Source of the DNA: Lachnospiraceae bacterium
GTDB lineage: Bacteria > Bacillota > Clostridia > Lachnospirales > Lachnospiraceae
Assembly: GCA_009774245.1 (NCBI GenBank)
Contig: VSNM01000008.1
Span: forward strand, 49,439-113,438
DNA: 64,000 nucleotides
Reading direction: 5' to 3'
The notes beneath the pieces were generated by a model. That model was not told the DNA's origin, did not search any database, and saw only the letters and a list, made by a program, of their open reading frames with translations. The position numbers were made by a program, and so were the translations under genes. Position 1 is the stretch's first letter. Every line of letters starts with the position of its first letter. This document shows, piece by piece, positions 26,003 through 34,277 of this stretch.

Positions 26003-26374
26003 CTATTCCGCAAAGATTCCCTCGATTTTGTCCTGTATCTCCTCCGTCGACAGTCCATCCACGTTTTGAAGAAGCGCGTCCAGCGACTCCTTTGCCTCGC
26101 CAAGCTTCTCCTCATCCGAGCTGTATTGATCTATAAAGGCTCTGACCGATTCCTCGAGCTTCGCCTGCCCCTCGCTGTCGCCGCTCTCAAAAAAAGTACT
26201 GACTTCCTTCTCGAAAACCTTCCGAAGCTCCTCCGCCGTCTGTGTCCTGATATCGCCGACGATGCTGTCCACGTATCCTTCCGGACTCTGCGATGCCGTA
26301 TTGCCCTGACAGCTGCCGATGCCGCCCGCCATCAGCACACCGAGCACCACTGTTGTCATAAATGCCTTTTTCAC
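26003..26374 (-). CDS. Putative small lipoprotein
   Basis: 123 residues with a signal peptide and a lipobox-like end (VVLGVLMAGGIGSC). The mature part is acidic and helical (coiled-coil-like repeats of E, D, A and L) with no recognised domain. It starts with GTG overlapping the TGA of the gene upstream. It would be anchored on the outer face of the membrane. Function unknown. Confidence 0.6.
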   Translation of the reverse strand: MKKAFMTTVVLGVLMAGGIGSCQGNTASQSPEGYVDSIVGDIRTQTAEELRKVFEKEVSTFFESGDSEGQAKLEESVRAFIDQYSSDEEKLGEAKESLDALLQNVDGLSTEEIQDKIEGIFAE

Positions 26375-26805
26375 GATCGATCTCCCTCTGCCTGCATCTG
26401 ATCCTTTGCAGCGCTCGCCGCATTCACCACATCAAGTGCCTCCTGGCTGATCAGATTTTCCTTTTTCTTCTTCGCCGAGGTCACAGGCTTCTCTGACCAC
26501 GCCATCGCCTTGATGCCGGGCGTTGTCGTGCGGATTCTCAGATAGCTCTTTCCGTCCTCGACAAACCGGACGATGGATATATTCCGCCACTCGTAAAACT
26601 CAAACGGTGCAAACTCAATCTTGATCTCCTTGAGCAAGCCCTTCGCCTCAAAATTCACCAGCTTATCATCCACTCTCACAGGCATGGTATATATATATTT
26701 GTTATCGGTAGTCTGAATGATTGTCGTCTCAAAAAGCGCTGATTTCCCCTCTTTACTGACTCTGATCGCAGCCATCGCCGGTATTGGAATATCTTCTACA
26801 TTCAT
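26371..26805 (-). CDS. Hypothetical protein, possible PilZ-like beta domain
   Basis: 144 residues, no membrane helix. The first 100 residues are rich in beta-type sequence (SALFETTIIQTTDNKYIYTM, FEFYEWRNISIVRFVEDGKS), reminiscent of the YcgR-N/PilZ type fold but without the RxxxR and DxSxxG signature. The C-terminal tail is alanine/lysine-rich. It is co-transcribed with the lipoprotein gene and preceded by a good promoter. The position beside HD-GYP and GGDEF sequence hints at cyclic di-GMP signalling; this is weak inference. Confidence 0.5.
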   Translation of the reverse strand: MNVEDIPIPAMAAIRVSKEGKSALFETTIIQTTDNKYIYTMPVRVDDKLVNFEAKGLLKEIKIEFAPFEFYEWRNISIVRFVEDGKSYLRIRTTTPGIKAMAWSEKPVTSAKKKKENLISQEALDVVNAASAAKDQMQAEGDRS

Positions 26806-26831
26806 ATGCGCCCTGCTCCTTCCTAATTGAA

Positions 26832-26867
26832 CCTTGCATTAAAACCCTGCATTAAAACCCTGCATTA
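26832..26867. repeat. 13-bp direct repeat, almost three copies
   Basis: CCTTGCATTAAAA, CCCTGCATTAAAA and a partial CCCTGCATTA follow head to tail in the leader of the hypothetical gene. It may be slipped-strand duplication or a regulatory array. Confidence 0.7.
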
Positions 26868-26888
26868 TTTGCAAAACCATATACAGAT

Positions 26889-26918
26889 AGTATAGTCTGT
26901 TTGGTTCTATGTTGTCAA
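26889..26918 (-). promoter_or_regulatory. Sigma-A promoter
   Basis: Minus-strand TTGACA (26913-26918) and TATACT (26889-26894) are 18 bp apart, serving the two-gene hypothetical/lipoprotein operon. The repeat array lies just downstream of it. Confidence 0.75.
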
Positions 26919-26952
26919 GACATTCTGTTATATCGCTTTTATCATATCGCTT

Positions 26953-27070
26953 TTATCGATGACACGCCCTGCCATTTTCCTTTGCCTTGTACAGCATGGC
27001 GTCCGTCTCCTCAAGCAGGTGCTTTCTATCCTGCGGGAAGGCAAATCCAAAGGCGCCAATACTGAAAAGT
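26953..27070 (-). pseudogene. C-terminal remnant of a GGDEF (diguanylate cyclase) gene
   Basis: The minus strand reads FSIGAFGFAFPQ, a short linker, then LLEETDAMLYKAKENGRACH and stop. This is the usual ending of GGDEF domains (SIGV... ADxALYxAKxxGRN). An in-frame TGA lies two codons upstream and nothing GGDEF-like precedes it, so the gene has lost its 5' part including the catalytic GGDEF loop. Confidence 0.8.
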
Positions 27071-27191
27071 CAATATTCTTTGTATATATTTGTGTGAATT
27101 GTGTGAATTTGCGCGAAAGTCTTTCTTTTTTCTAAGATATGTGATAAATTAAGGTTTGTCATACAACAATCGGAAAGGATAGGATATAAAA

Positions 27192-28454
27192 ATGGCAGAG
27201 AACGCAAAACAGGACCAAAAAATAATAGACAAAGAAAATAAAAAGGAAAATAAGAATGAGACGACAGAGGTCAGCAAAAGTAAGGCGAAGCGGGAGGCGC
27301 GCAAAAAGGAAGTCGCCAAGGAACGCCGTCACAAGCGCACCGCACAGATCATCGGCGGCGTGCTGATCGCCGCGGTTATCATCGTCATCGCGGCCGCCAT
27401 AGGCCAAAACATTTACCTGGCAGCGATACGAACGACCTCAGACTCCAATTTCAGCGCCGGCCTGACCGCAGACGGCCTGATCGACGGCGTGAATGTGAAG
27501 GAGCAGCTCACTCTGGTGGACTACGCAAACATCGCCATTCCCGCGGAGGAAGTTGCCGCCACCGACGAGGAGGTGGAGGCGGATATTACTTCCACGCTGG
27601 AATCCCACAGAGAAGCAAGCACGGACGGGACACTGGAGATCAAGGACGGCGACGAGGTAAATATTGATTTTGTCGGCACGATCGACGGCGTTGAATTTGA
27701 GGGCGGAAACAGCAACGGCGCAGGTTACAATTTGACGATTGGCTCCAACTCCTTTATCGACGACTTCGAGCAGCAGCTAATCGGTCACAAGCCCGGTGAA
27801 AATCTCACAGTGGAAGCAACCTTTCCCGAGGACTATCAGAATGATGCCACTGTCGCCGGCAAGGACGCAAGCTTTGCCGTCACCATCAACAGCATCACCG
27901 TCACTCCGGAGCTCACAGACGAATTTGTGGCAGAGAACTTCTCAGAGGAAGGCTTATCCACTGTGGAAGCGTACCGCGCATCTGTCAGAAACCGCTTTTA
28001 CGAGCAGCATTTGGAGGAATACCTGTCCAATTATATCCTCGACAACTCGACCGTCAAATCATATCCCTCAACGTATCTCAAGCAGCTCAGGGCTGTAACA
28101 AAGTACAATGATGAGGAAATGATGGCTTCCTACAACCAGATGTTTGCATCCTACGGAATGTCCGCTTACGAAAATCTTTGGGATATGATGGGCGAGGAGG
28201 TCACTGACGAGCTGTCCTACGAAAAGAACCTGCGGGAGCGCGCAAAGGAAACCGCAAAGACCGCGATGGTGTATCAGGCGATCTATGAGGACGCCGGCCT
28301 TGCCATCGATATCGACGCCATGATCACCAGACTGACAGAGGAAAACGGAGAGGAGTACGTGACAAACATACGGGAACGCTACGGCGACGGCTATATGGCC
28401 CAGTCAGAGATTCAGGATGTAGTCATGGATTATCTGATGGAACTGTACAAATGA
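27192..28454 (+). CDS. Membrane-anchored FKBP/trigger-factor-like chaperone
   Basis: 420 residues. A lysine/glutamate-rich cytosolic N-terminus (to about 50) is followed by one membrane helix (IIGGVLIAAVIIVIAAAIG), an FKBP-type prolyl isomerase domain (GDEVNIDFVGTIDGVEFEGG, about 150-235) and a helical part like the trigger factor C-domain (EYLSNYILDNSTVKSYPSTY to the end). The N-terminal ribosome-binding domain of trigger factor is missing. The layout suggests a chaperone for secreted proteins acting outside the membrane. GGAAAGGATAGGA precedes the ATG. Confidence 0.85.
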   Translation: MAENAKQDQKIIDKENKKENKNETTEVSKSKAKREARKKEVAKERRHKRTAQIIGGVLIAAVIIVIAAAIGQNIYLAAIRTTSDSNFSAGLTADGLIDGVNVKEQLTLVDYANIAIPAEEVAATDEEVEADITSTLESHREASTDGTLEIKDGDEVNIDFVGTIDGVEFEGGNSNGAGYNLTIGSNSFIDDFEQQLIGHKPGENLTVEATFPEDYQNDATVAGKDASFAVTINSITVTPELTDEFVAENFSEEGLSTVEAYRASVRNRFYEQHLEEYLSNYILDNSTVKSYPSTYLKQLRAVTKYNDEEMMASYNQMFASYGMSAYENLWDMMGEEVTDELSYEKNLRERAKETAKTAMVYQAIYEDAGLAIDIDAMITRLTEENGEEYVTNIRERYGDGYMAQSEIQDVVMDYLMELYK

Positions 28455-28462
28455 TTTATTTG

Positions 28463-28494
28463 CAAAAAGCGCCCTCAATGGCGCTTTTTGTTTA
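28463..28494 (+). terminator. Rho-independent terminator
   Basis: CAAAAAGCGCC and GGCGCTTTTTG pair perfectly around CTCAAT; the T-rich arm continues into TTT. It lies between two convergent genes and is symmetrical enough to work for both. Confidence 0.88.
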
Positions 28495-29424
28495 CCAGTC
28501 CAGATCAAATGCCGCAAACGCATCTTTGGCTGCAAAATGTTCTTCCTTATAACGGAGCAGATACGCCCTGATCTCGGCACTGCAGTCCTTCATGTCTTCT
28601 AACAGACTGTCAAAATTTTCCTCCGTAATACAGCCGGAATCCGCAAACACCCGGTAATATTCCAGATCATTTCGGTGCTCTTCTATGATGAGCTCCCACG
28701 CCTCCGGCGTGTCTGTCCCCTTCGTGTGGCCAAGCAGATATTTCCTGAGTGCGTCCAGCGTAACGTTATCGATCTTATACGGGTGCATCAGCCTGAAATA
28801 CACCACACGAAGCTTCATTTTGCGTTTCTCCACAGGATAGGATTTGATGTCATAGTCTTTTCCCTCATAATCCTCCTCGCCGCAGGTCCACAGCTCCTCA
28901 AACCCATCCAGGTCGTCGAGTGCGATCAGTCCCATGAGCTTCTCATCCCAGCGCCGGACCCACTCGTCCGAACCTGTATCCACCGGATCAAACAGAAAAT
29001 AATCATGGAGAATCGTGACCGCCAGCGCGAGCATACGCCCAAGCCCCCATGAAGCGCGCAGCACCTTTTCCTCGTCAGTTCCGTCAAGAACGATCTCCCT
29101 TAACCGCTTGCAGCCGAGAAAAAGCTCCTTCCCCCTTCCGAGCACATGGTGCGGAATTGTGATGGTTCTCAGTTGTTCCGCATGGGCAAACGCCCAGTCG
29201 CCAATCTCCTCGATCGTGTCAGGAAGTGCGATCTGCCGAATTGTCTTGCAGCTTAAAAAAGCCTTTCTCTCGACCGCTATGATTGGTTTTCCCTCAATCT
29301 CCCGCGGAACTACGATGTTTTCCCCGATACCGCGGTATCGCTTGACCGCATAACCCTTTTTGTATGGAATAACCACAAACTGTCCGCCATCACCGCCAGT
29401 ATTTACTATCATTTCCTGTTCCAT
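28492..29424 (-). CDS. BspA-type leucine-rich repeat protein
   Basis: 310 residues without a signal peptide. Residues 15-110 contain LRR_5 repeats (GENIVVPREIEGKPIIAVER, FLSCKTIRQIALPDTIEEIG, HAEQLRTITIPHHV, FLGCKRLREIVL). The remaining 200 residues are helical, contain several charged pairs and match no family I recognise. The ATG at 29424 has GGGGGAA upstream. It lies directly after the MoxR ATPase gene (33 bp) on the same strand, so it may be a partner or target of that system. Confidence 0.75.
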   Translation of the reverse strand: MEQEMIVNTGGDGGQFVVIPYKKGYAVKRYRGIGENIVVPREIEGKPIIAVERKAFLSCKTIRQIALPDTIEEIGDWAFAHAEQLRTITIPHHVLGRGKELFLGCKRLREIVLDGTDEEKVLRASWGLGRMLALAVTILHDYFLFDPVDTGSDEWVRRWDEKLMGLIALDDLDGFEELWTCGEEDYEGKDYDIKSYPVEKRKMKLRVVYFRLMHPYKIDNVTLDALRKYLLGHTKGTDTPEAWELIIEEHRNDLEYYRVFADSGCITEENFDSLLEDMKDCSAEIRAYLLRYKEEHFAAKDAFAAFDLDW

Positions 29425-29456
29425 CGCATTCCCCCGAATCATCTTTTTCAAACGGA

Positions 29457-30995
29457 TTACAGTTCCAGCGCCTCAATCTCCTTCATGATATCATCCTGCC
29501 GCTCATGCAGCATCAGATCCTCGTTGTGTCTCTGGTAGTCCGCGCTCCCGTACAATCCGATAAAGCGCGCGCTGTAGACGTCTACGGTGAGCTCTGTCAC
29601 GAGGACAAGTACCTCGTTGCCGTCCATAAACGCCACCTCGCTGAACGCAAAGAGGTTGTGGAGCCTTGTCTGTATCCTGCCATTCTCCTCCTTCATCCTG
29701 GCCACCTGCACGTCGAAAGCGCCCTTCATCATGGCAAACACGGCCTCCGCACCGTCTGGTTTCTCCAATCGAAGCGCCTTTCCAACATTCTCCAGAAACT
29801 GAATGACCGCCCTGTGCCTTCTCTTGTCCTCGCCGGAGAGCGTGCCCGCATTGGACATGGACACAATCCTGTTCTCCCGGTTCTGCGCCTGGCTCTCAAG
29901 CTGTGCCAGCACAAACGCCGCCGCATCTGTCTCCCCGCCCTTTTCGGTTTCACGGTTCCACATTGTTCTGATCGCCTTCAACAGTTTCATCAGATCGGTG
30001 AGGTAATCAGATTGCTCGAGATTCTCACGCATCTCACTCTCGAGCTTGTCAAGCAGCATCCCAAGCAGTGACAGGCGCTCGTCAAACTTCGCGATCCGCG
30101 CCCGCTCCACGACCTGGGCAGAGTTTGTGCCCGCAAGGATCTCCTCAATCTTATAATCCTTTTTGTACTTGTTGTACAGCTCATAGTACGCTGCAAACTC
30201 CTTCACAATCTTTTCGTTGTGCAGATATTGTGCGACAAGCGTCTCGTCCACAGTAAGCCCTTCCTCCTCGCACAATAGCATCGTGGCTGACAAGTCCTCC
30301 CAGCCTCTTGCCGTCACATACGATTTACCGCCGACATTGGTCTCCACGCGGTAGAAATCGTTCTTCTTCATGTCAAGATACGTGATCACAGCATTGTGAA
30401 TCCCCTGTTTCAGGGCATACTCCTTCCACGTCGCGTAATCCGCCTCGACCTCGACCAGCTTCATCCTGTCCATCGTCACCACGTCAAATTCCCGCACGGA
30501 TTTGTTATACTCCGGTGGATTTCCAGCCGTGACGATTACCCACCCGTCGGGAACCTTGTGCCTCCCAAATACCTTGTACTGCAGAAACTGCAGCATGGAG
30601 GGCGCGAGCGTCTCCGACACACAGTTGATCTCGTCGAGAAACAGGATGCCCTCCTCGATTCCGGACCGCTCCATCACCTCGTAAATCGACGCGATAATCT
30701 CACTCATGGTATACTCGGAAATGTCAAATTCCAGTCCTTTATAATTCTTGTGCGTGATAAAAGGAAGCCCCAGCGCCGACTGTCTGGTGTGGTGCGTCAT
30801 GGAATAACTCACCAGCGCGATGCCGAGCTCCTGTGCGATCTGCTCCATGATGGCCGTCTTGCCGATACCCGGAGAACCCAGCAGAAAGATCGGCCGCTGG
30901 CGCACCACCGGAATGCGGTACTCCCCGTACTCATCTTTTTTGAGATATAATCTGACAGAGTTTTTGATATGCTCCTTTGCCTGTTTGATATTCAT
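29457..30995 (-). CDS. MoxR-family AAA+ ATPase
   Basis: 512 residues. Walker A is GSPGIGKTAIMEQ (near residue 38), Walker B GILFLDEINCV, sensor 1 VIVTAGNPPEYN. The ATPase core occupies the first 280 residues; the rest is helical and longer than in simple MoxR proteins. MoxR ATPases remodel or activate protein complexes with a VWA partner, and here the VWA gene is immediately upstream. The ATG is placed after GGAGG; the long in-frame extension overlaps the VWA gene's end and is rejected. Confidence 0.9.
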   Translation of the reverse strand: MNIKQAKEHIKNSVRLYLKKDEYGEYRIPVVRQRPIFLLGSPGIGKTAIMEQIAQELGIALVSYSMTHHTRQSALGLPFITHKNYKGLEFDISEYTMSEIIASIYEVMERSGIEEGILFLDEINCVSETLAPSMLQFLQYKVFGRHKVPDGWVIVTAGNPPEYNKSVREFDVVTMDRMKLVEVEADYATWKEYALKQGIHNAVITYLDMKKNDFYRVETNVGGKSYVTARGWEDLSATMLLCEEEGLTVDETLVAQYLHNEKIVKEFAAYYELYNKYKKDYKIEEILAGTNSAQVVERARIAKFDERLSLLGMLLDKLESEMRENLEQSDYLTDLMKLLKAIRTMWNRETEKGGETDAAAFVLAQLESQAQNRENRIVSMSNAGTLSGEDKRRHRAVIQFLENVGKALRLEKPDGAEAVFAMMKGAFDVQVARMKEENGRIQTRLHNLFAFSEVAFMDGNEVLVLVTELTVDVYSARFIGLYGSADYQRHNEDLMLHERQDDIMKEIEALEL

Positions 30996-31041
30996 GAAAA
31001 CCTCCATCTGCCCACATTGGCAGGCGTACAAATTTTTCACA

Positions 31042-32397
31042 CTATTGACTTCCCTCGTCCACATGTTCCAAATCTTCAACGGGTAATATGAGCTTGATCG
31101 CCCACGGCGGCGTGGGCGGCTTCTCGTAATCGTCCTCCAGAAAGACAAACGCAGTGTCATAATTGTGTGACGGCTTGTGCTCTGGAAACACGCCAAAACC
31201 GTCCGTAAAATAGATCAGTCCTTTTAAATTCTCAAACTCCCCGTTCTCGATCGCGCTGTCCACATACGCAAAGACCGGCCTGAAATCCGTGGAGCCAAAT
31301 CCTTCCAGCTGTCCCTCCCGCATAAACACCTCAAACTCCTCGTCATTCGTGATCTTTGTATCACGGCGCACCTCAGAATCGCACTGGATAATATGGATAT
31401 TCACCTTGCGGAAAAAGTTCTCACTGCTTTTTAATATGCTGTATGTCTTATTTAAAAATGTCTGAACGAGCTCCCCACGGCAGGAACCCGACGTGTCGAT
31501 TGCCACCACAAACTCCTTGATCTTGTTGACATCCTTGTACTCCAGCGGCTCCACCAGCGGAAGATTGCCGTACAGCGACAGACCATACGTATAATATACG
31601 TAATCAAACTCGTCGTCATTGATCTGCATCTCTTCTCCCGACACGCTGAACCTTCTCAGGAAATCCCCATAATCATAGTGTTCCTTTGTCGCCTCCTCGA
31701 GATTCTGCAGAATACTCCTGTCCCCGGACTTGTCATCCGACTTGTCCTCTGAAAATGATTTTAACTCCGCCTTAATCCGCTCGCTGATCTTCTTCCACTG
31801 TGCAGCGGTAATCTCCAGCGTTCCTGTCGCTCCCCAGCGCTCATGCACATCTCTTCGAAACAGACTGCCAAGCTCGGAAAGCTCGCCGACGCCCAATCTG
31901 TCCTCCCGAAGTTTTCTGTATATCCGCTCCGCGGTCAACGCGCCCGCGCTGATCTTCTTCCACTGTGCCAGTGTTTCACGGCGCTGTGCATCGCCAACCG
32001 TCTCAAGACCAGATATCCCGAGACTCATCGCCACATTCTCCACAGCCATATCCACCGCCACATCCCAGAGCTCCTGCTCCACCCGGTCATATCTGTATGC
32101 GTGGCTGAAAATACAGTGGAGCAGCATATGCAGGTGCAGCCGCGTCACATTCGCGGGATTTTTCTTGTAAAGGCGGATGACCACCACAGGATCATAATAG
32201 ACGACAGCGCTCCCGGGCGTGCTCATATCACAGGAAACAACGTCAGTTCCCGCGCTTGCCTGAAAACGCAGGCTGGAAAGCGCCACATCCAGAAAACGCA
32301 GATTTATGAGAAGCCGGTCCCGTGACAAGCCCCATATTTTCTGCGCCAGCGCCGCCCTCTTATCCTCATTTTCCTTTTTTTGATTCTCTTTTGCCAC
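31042..32397 (-). CDS. VWA-like domain protein (DUF2201), MoxR partner
   Basis: 451 residues. The N-terminal part carries a metallopeptidase-like helix-type motif (LHLHMLLHCIFSHAYRYD) and the C-terminal part a von Willebrand A-like domain with the MIDAS start VVAIDTSGSCRGELV and later LIYFTDGFGVFPEH. This is the DUF2201 arrangement. GTG start behind GGAGG. With MoxR it would form a two-protein chaperone system that inserts a cofactor or remodels a client; the client is unknown. Confidence 0.85.
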   Translation of the reverse strand: MAKENQKKENEDKRAALAQKIWGLSRDRLLINLRFLDVALSSLRFQASAGTDVVSCDMSTPGSAVVYYDPVVVIRLYKKNPANVTRLHLHMLLHCIFSHAYRYDRVEQELWDVAVDMAVENVAMSLGISGLETVGDAQRRETLAQWKKISAGALTAERIYRKLREDRLGVGELSELGSLFRRDVHERWGATGTLEITAAQWKKISERIKAELKSFSEDKSDDKSGDRSILQNLEEATKEHYDYGDFLRRFSVSGEEMQINDDEFDYVYYTYGLSLYGNLPLVEPLEYKDVNKIKEFVVAIDTSGSCRGELVQTFLNKTYSILKSSENFFRKVNIHIIQCDSEVRRDTKITNDEEFEVFMREGQLEGFGSTDFRPVFAYVDSAIENGEFENLKGLIYFTDGFGVFPEHKPSHNYDTAFVFLEDDYEKPPTPPWAIKLILPVEDLEHVDEGSQ

Positions 32398-32416
32398 TGG
32401 GAACCTCCATATTTAA

Positions 32417-33010
32417 TCACGAATAATTCATAATCTCGCCATTGCAGGCCTCTTCCATAATCGCCTGCACGTCAGCCCCATCAAGGTCAAGCCCCTGCGC
32501 GCTGACAAAATGCGTACTTTGCACGCCATACAGTCTGCACAGGGCATTGGCATACTCAAACCCAAAATTGCAGTCGTTGATATAGCCGCCGCTCGTTGTG
32601 ACATAATACATATCCTGGGCGGCGCAAAGCCCTACAGGCGTGCCATCCTCGGCGTATGTAAATGTTATCCCGTCCACACTGGCAGCCTCAAAAAATATTT
32701 TCAGCGAAGCCGGAAACGACATGTCCCAATACGGCGCCGCGATCACAAGCATATCCGCCTGCGCGACAGCATTTGCATAGTCAAACATCGTATCGTGCAG
32801 CTGGCCTGCCGCCAGCAGCTCGTCCCTCCGCTGCAGTCTCTCATAGTTCAGCGGAAGCAGGTTCTCTGTGGAAAGTCTGATCTCTTCTATATGAAATGCC
32901 ATATCCCTGCTGTTTGCTTCCCTGATGCGCTCAAGTAGGTGCTCCGCGAGAGCGAGCGTCCTTGAATCCTTGCCACGCACACACGCATTGATAAATAGTA
33001 ATGTGGGCAT
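32417..33010 (-). CDS. Flavodoxin-like NAD(P)H-dependent oxidoreductase
   Basis: 197 residues, azoreductase/NQO1-type flavodoxin fold: LLFINACVRGKDSRTLALAE is the FMN phosphate loop, ADMLVIAAPYWDMSFPASLK the conserved central strand and loop, and YYVTTSGGYIND the third FMN contact. It reduces quinones or azo compounds. Start two bases after the SGNH hydrolase gene, with AAGGAG in the end of that gene. Confidence 0.88.
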   Translation of the reverse strand: MPTLLFINACVRGKDSRTLALAEHLLERIREANSRDMAFHIEEIRLSTENLLPLNYERLQRRDELLAAGQLHDTMFDYANAVAQADMLVIAAPYWDMSFPASLKIFFEAASVDGITFTYAEDGTPVGLCAAQDMYYVTTSGGYINDCNFGFEYANALCRLYGVQSTHFVSAQGLDLDGADVQAIMEEACNGEIMNYS

Positions 33011-33012
33011 TG

Positions 33013-34176
33013 TTATTTCTCCTTGTGTCTCAACAAAATTTCAGGTACCTCCGCCGCCATCCGCTCATACGCGCTGTCCGACGGATGCAGATGATCGCCG
33101 CTGTCATAGCCCTGTGCAAAGGCCGCCGGATTCACACTGTCACACAGCGCCCTGTCAAAATCGATGCAGCCATCGATCTCCGGCGTTCGGCGAATCCACT
33201 CGTTGACCGCACAGCGAAGTTCATCCCGAAACGGCTCATAGGTGCGCCATCCATAGATTGGCAGCAGCGTCCCAATATACACTGCCAGTCCATACTCCCG
33301 CGCCTGACAGATATACTGCTGCAGGCCCCGGATCAGATCGTCCGCCGTCGGCAGATCACTCCACGGACGAAACGGATTCACCTCCACGCCCACCGGATGA
33401 ATGATGTCATTGATTCCATGCTGAATGATAACGGTGTCGGCTCCGCTCACCCGCGCCTCCCGCGGGAAGCGAATCGAGCCTTTCAACCCATAGGATTCAT
33501 AAGTGATGTTGTCATACTGCCGCAGAATCCTTGTACCGCTCGCAGCCCGCCTCACAATAGCAGTATGCGCAATATCCTCCTGAAATAACCGTAGCGTCAG
33601 ATAGTCAGGCCACGCCTGCGAGGTGATGCTATCACCATAGCAGACCACTGCCCTGTCCGCGCCCTCTGTCTCAATCTCCACGTTACTCAAAAAATAAAAC
33701 CAGTTTGTGTTTCTCGTAAGCTCCAGCGGGAGCATACCTCTCTGCGCATGGTCGCCCACCGCATAATATCCCTTTGACAATGGCCCCGTGATCAGCACCG
33801 CGGAACGCATCAGGGTAAATTCCTCAAAGTACATACTGACACTGATATCATTTCCGCGCCTGACCGGGAAGCAGACCGCATCGCTGACAGCAGCCTCCCC
33901 CGCCGGTATCGTGACGCTGCCACAGCCGTTGTCAAAAGTAACCTGTGTATTGGTCTCCTCCACAATCCCGCGGCCGGAATCCGCACTGTCAGCGACATAG
34001 ATGCGGCTGATCGTCACAGGCTCAGTCCCGCAAAAATTGTCAAAGGTAAGCTTTAATCGGTCTCCGTCAAACATTGGACGGATGGGGTAGCGCAGCGTCA
34101 GATTCTTTGCGTAATTCTCCGGCCGCCTGTCCGCAATTGAGACTGCGTTGCCCCATGTTGTCACATATTTTTTCAT
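33013..34176 (-). CDS. SGNH/GDSL-family hydrolase
   Basis: 387 residues. Catalytic motifs of the SGNH family are visible: VVCYGDSITSQAWPDYL (block I Ser), GADTVIIQHGINDI (block III Asn region) and SGDHLHPSDSAYERMA (block V Asp-x-x-His). The N-terminal 170 residues form a beta-rich accessory domain as in two-domain esterases. No signal peptide, so probably a cytosolic carbohydrate or acyl esterase. GGAATAAAAG precedes the ATG. Confidence 0.88.
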   Translation of the reverse strand: MKKYVTTWGNAVSIADRRPENYAKNLTLRYPIRPMFDGDRLKLTFDNFCGTEPVTISRIYVADSADSGRGIVEETNTQVTFDNGCGSVTIPAGEAAVSDAVCFPVRRGNDISVSMYFEEFTLMRSAVLITGPLSKGYYAVGDHAQRGMLPLELTRNTNWFYFLSNVEIETEGADRAVVCYGDSITSQAWPDYLTLRLFQEDIAHTAIVRRAASGTRILRQYDNITYESYGLKGSIRFPREARVSGADTVIIQHGINDIIHPVGVEVNPFRPWSDLPTADDLIRGLQQYICQAREYGLAVYIGTLLPIYGWRTYEPFRDELRCAVNEWIRRTPEIDGCIDFDRALCDSVNPAAFAQGYDSGDHLHPSDSAYERMAAEVPEILLRHKEK

Positions 34177-34277
34177 CTTTTATTCCATGCTCTTTTCCTG
34201 AAACTGATCAGACATCCTCTCTCCGAACAGTCCTCTTTATCGTATCGAATACAGTATAGCACGAAATTTGATTTACT

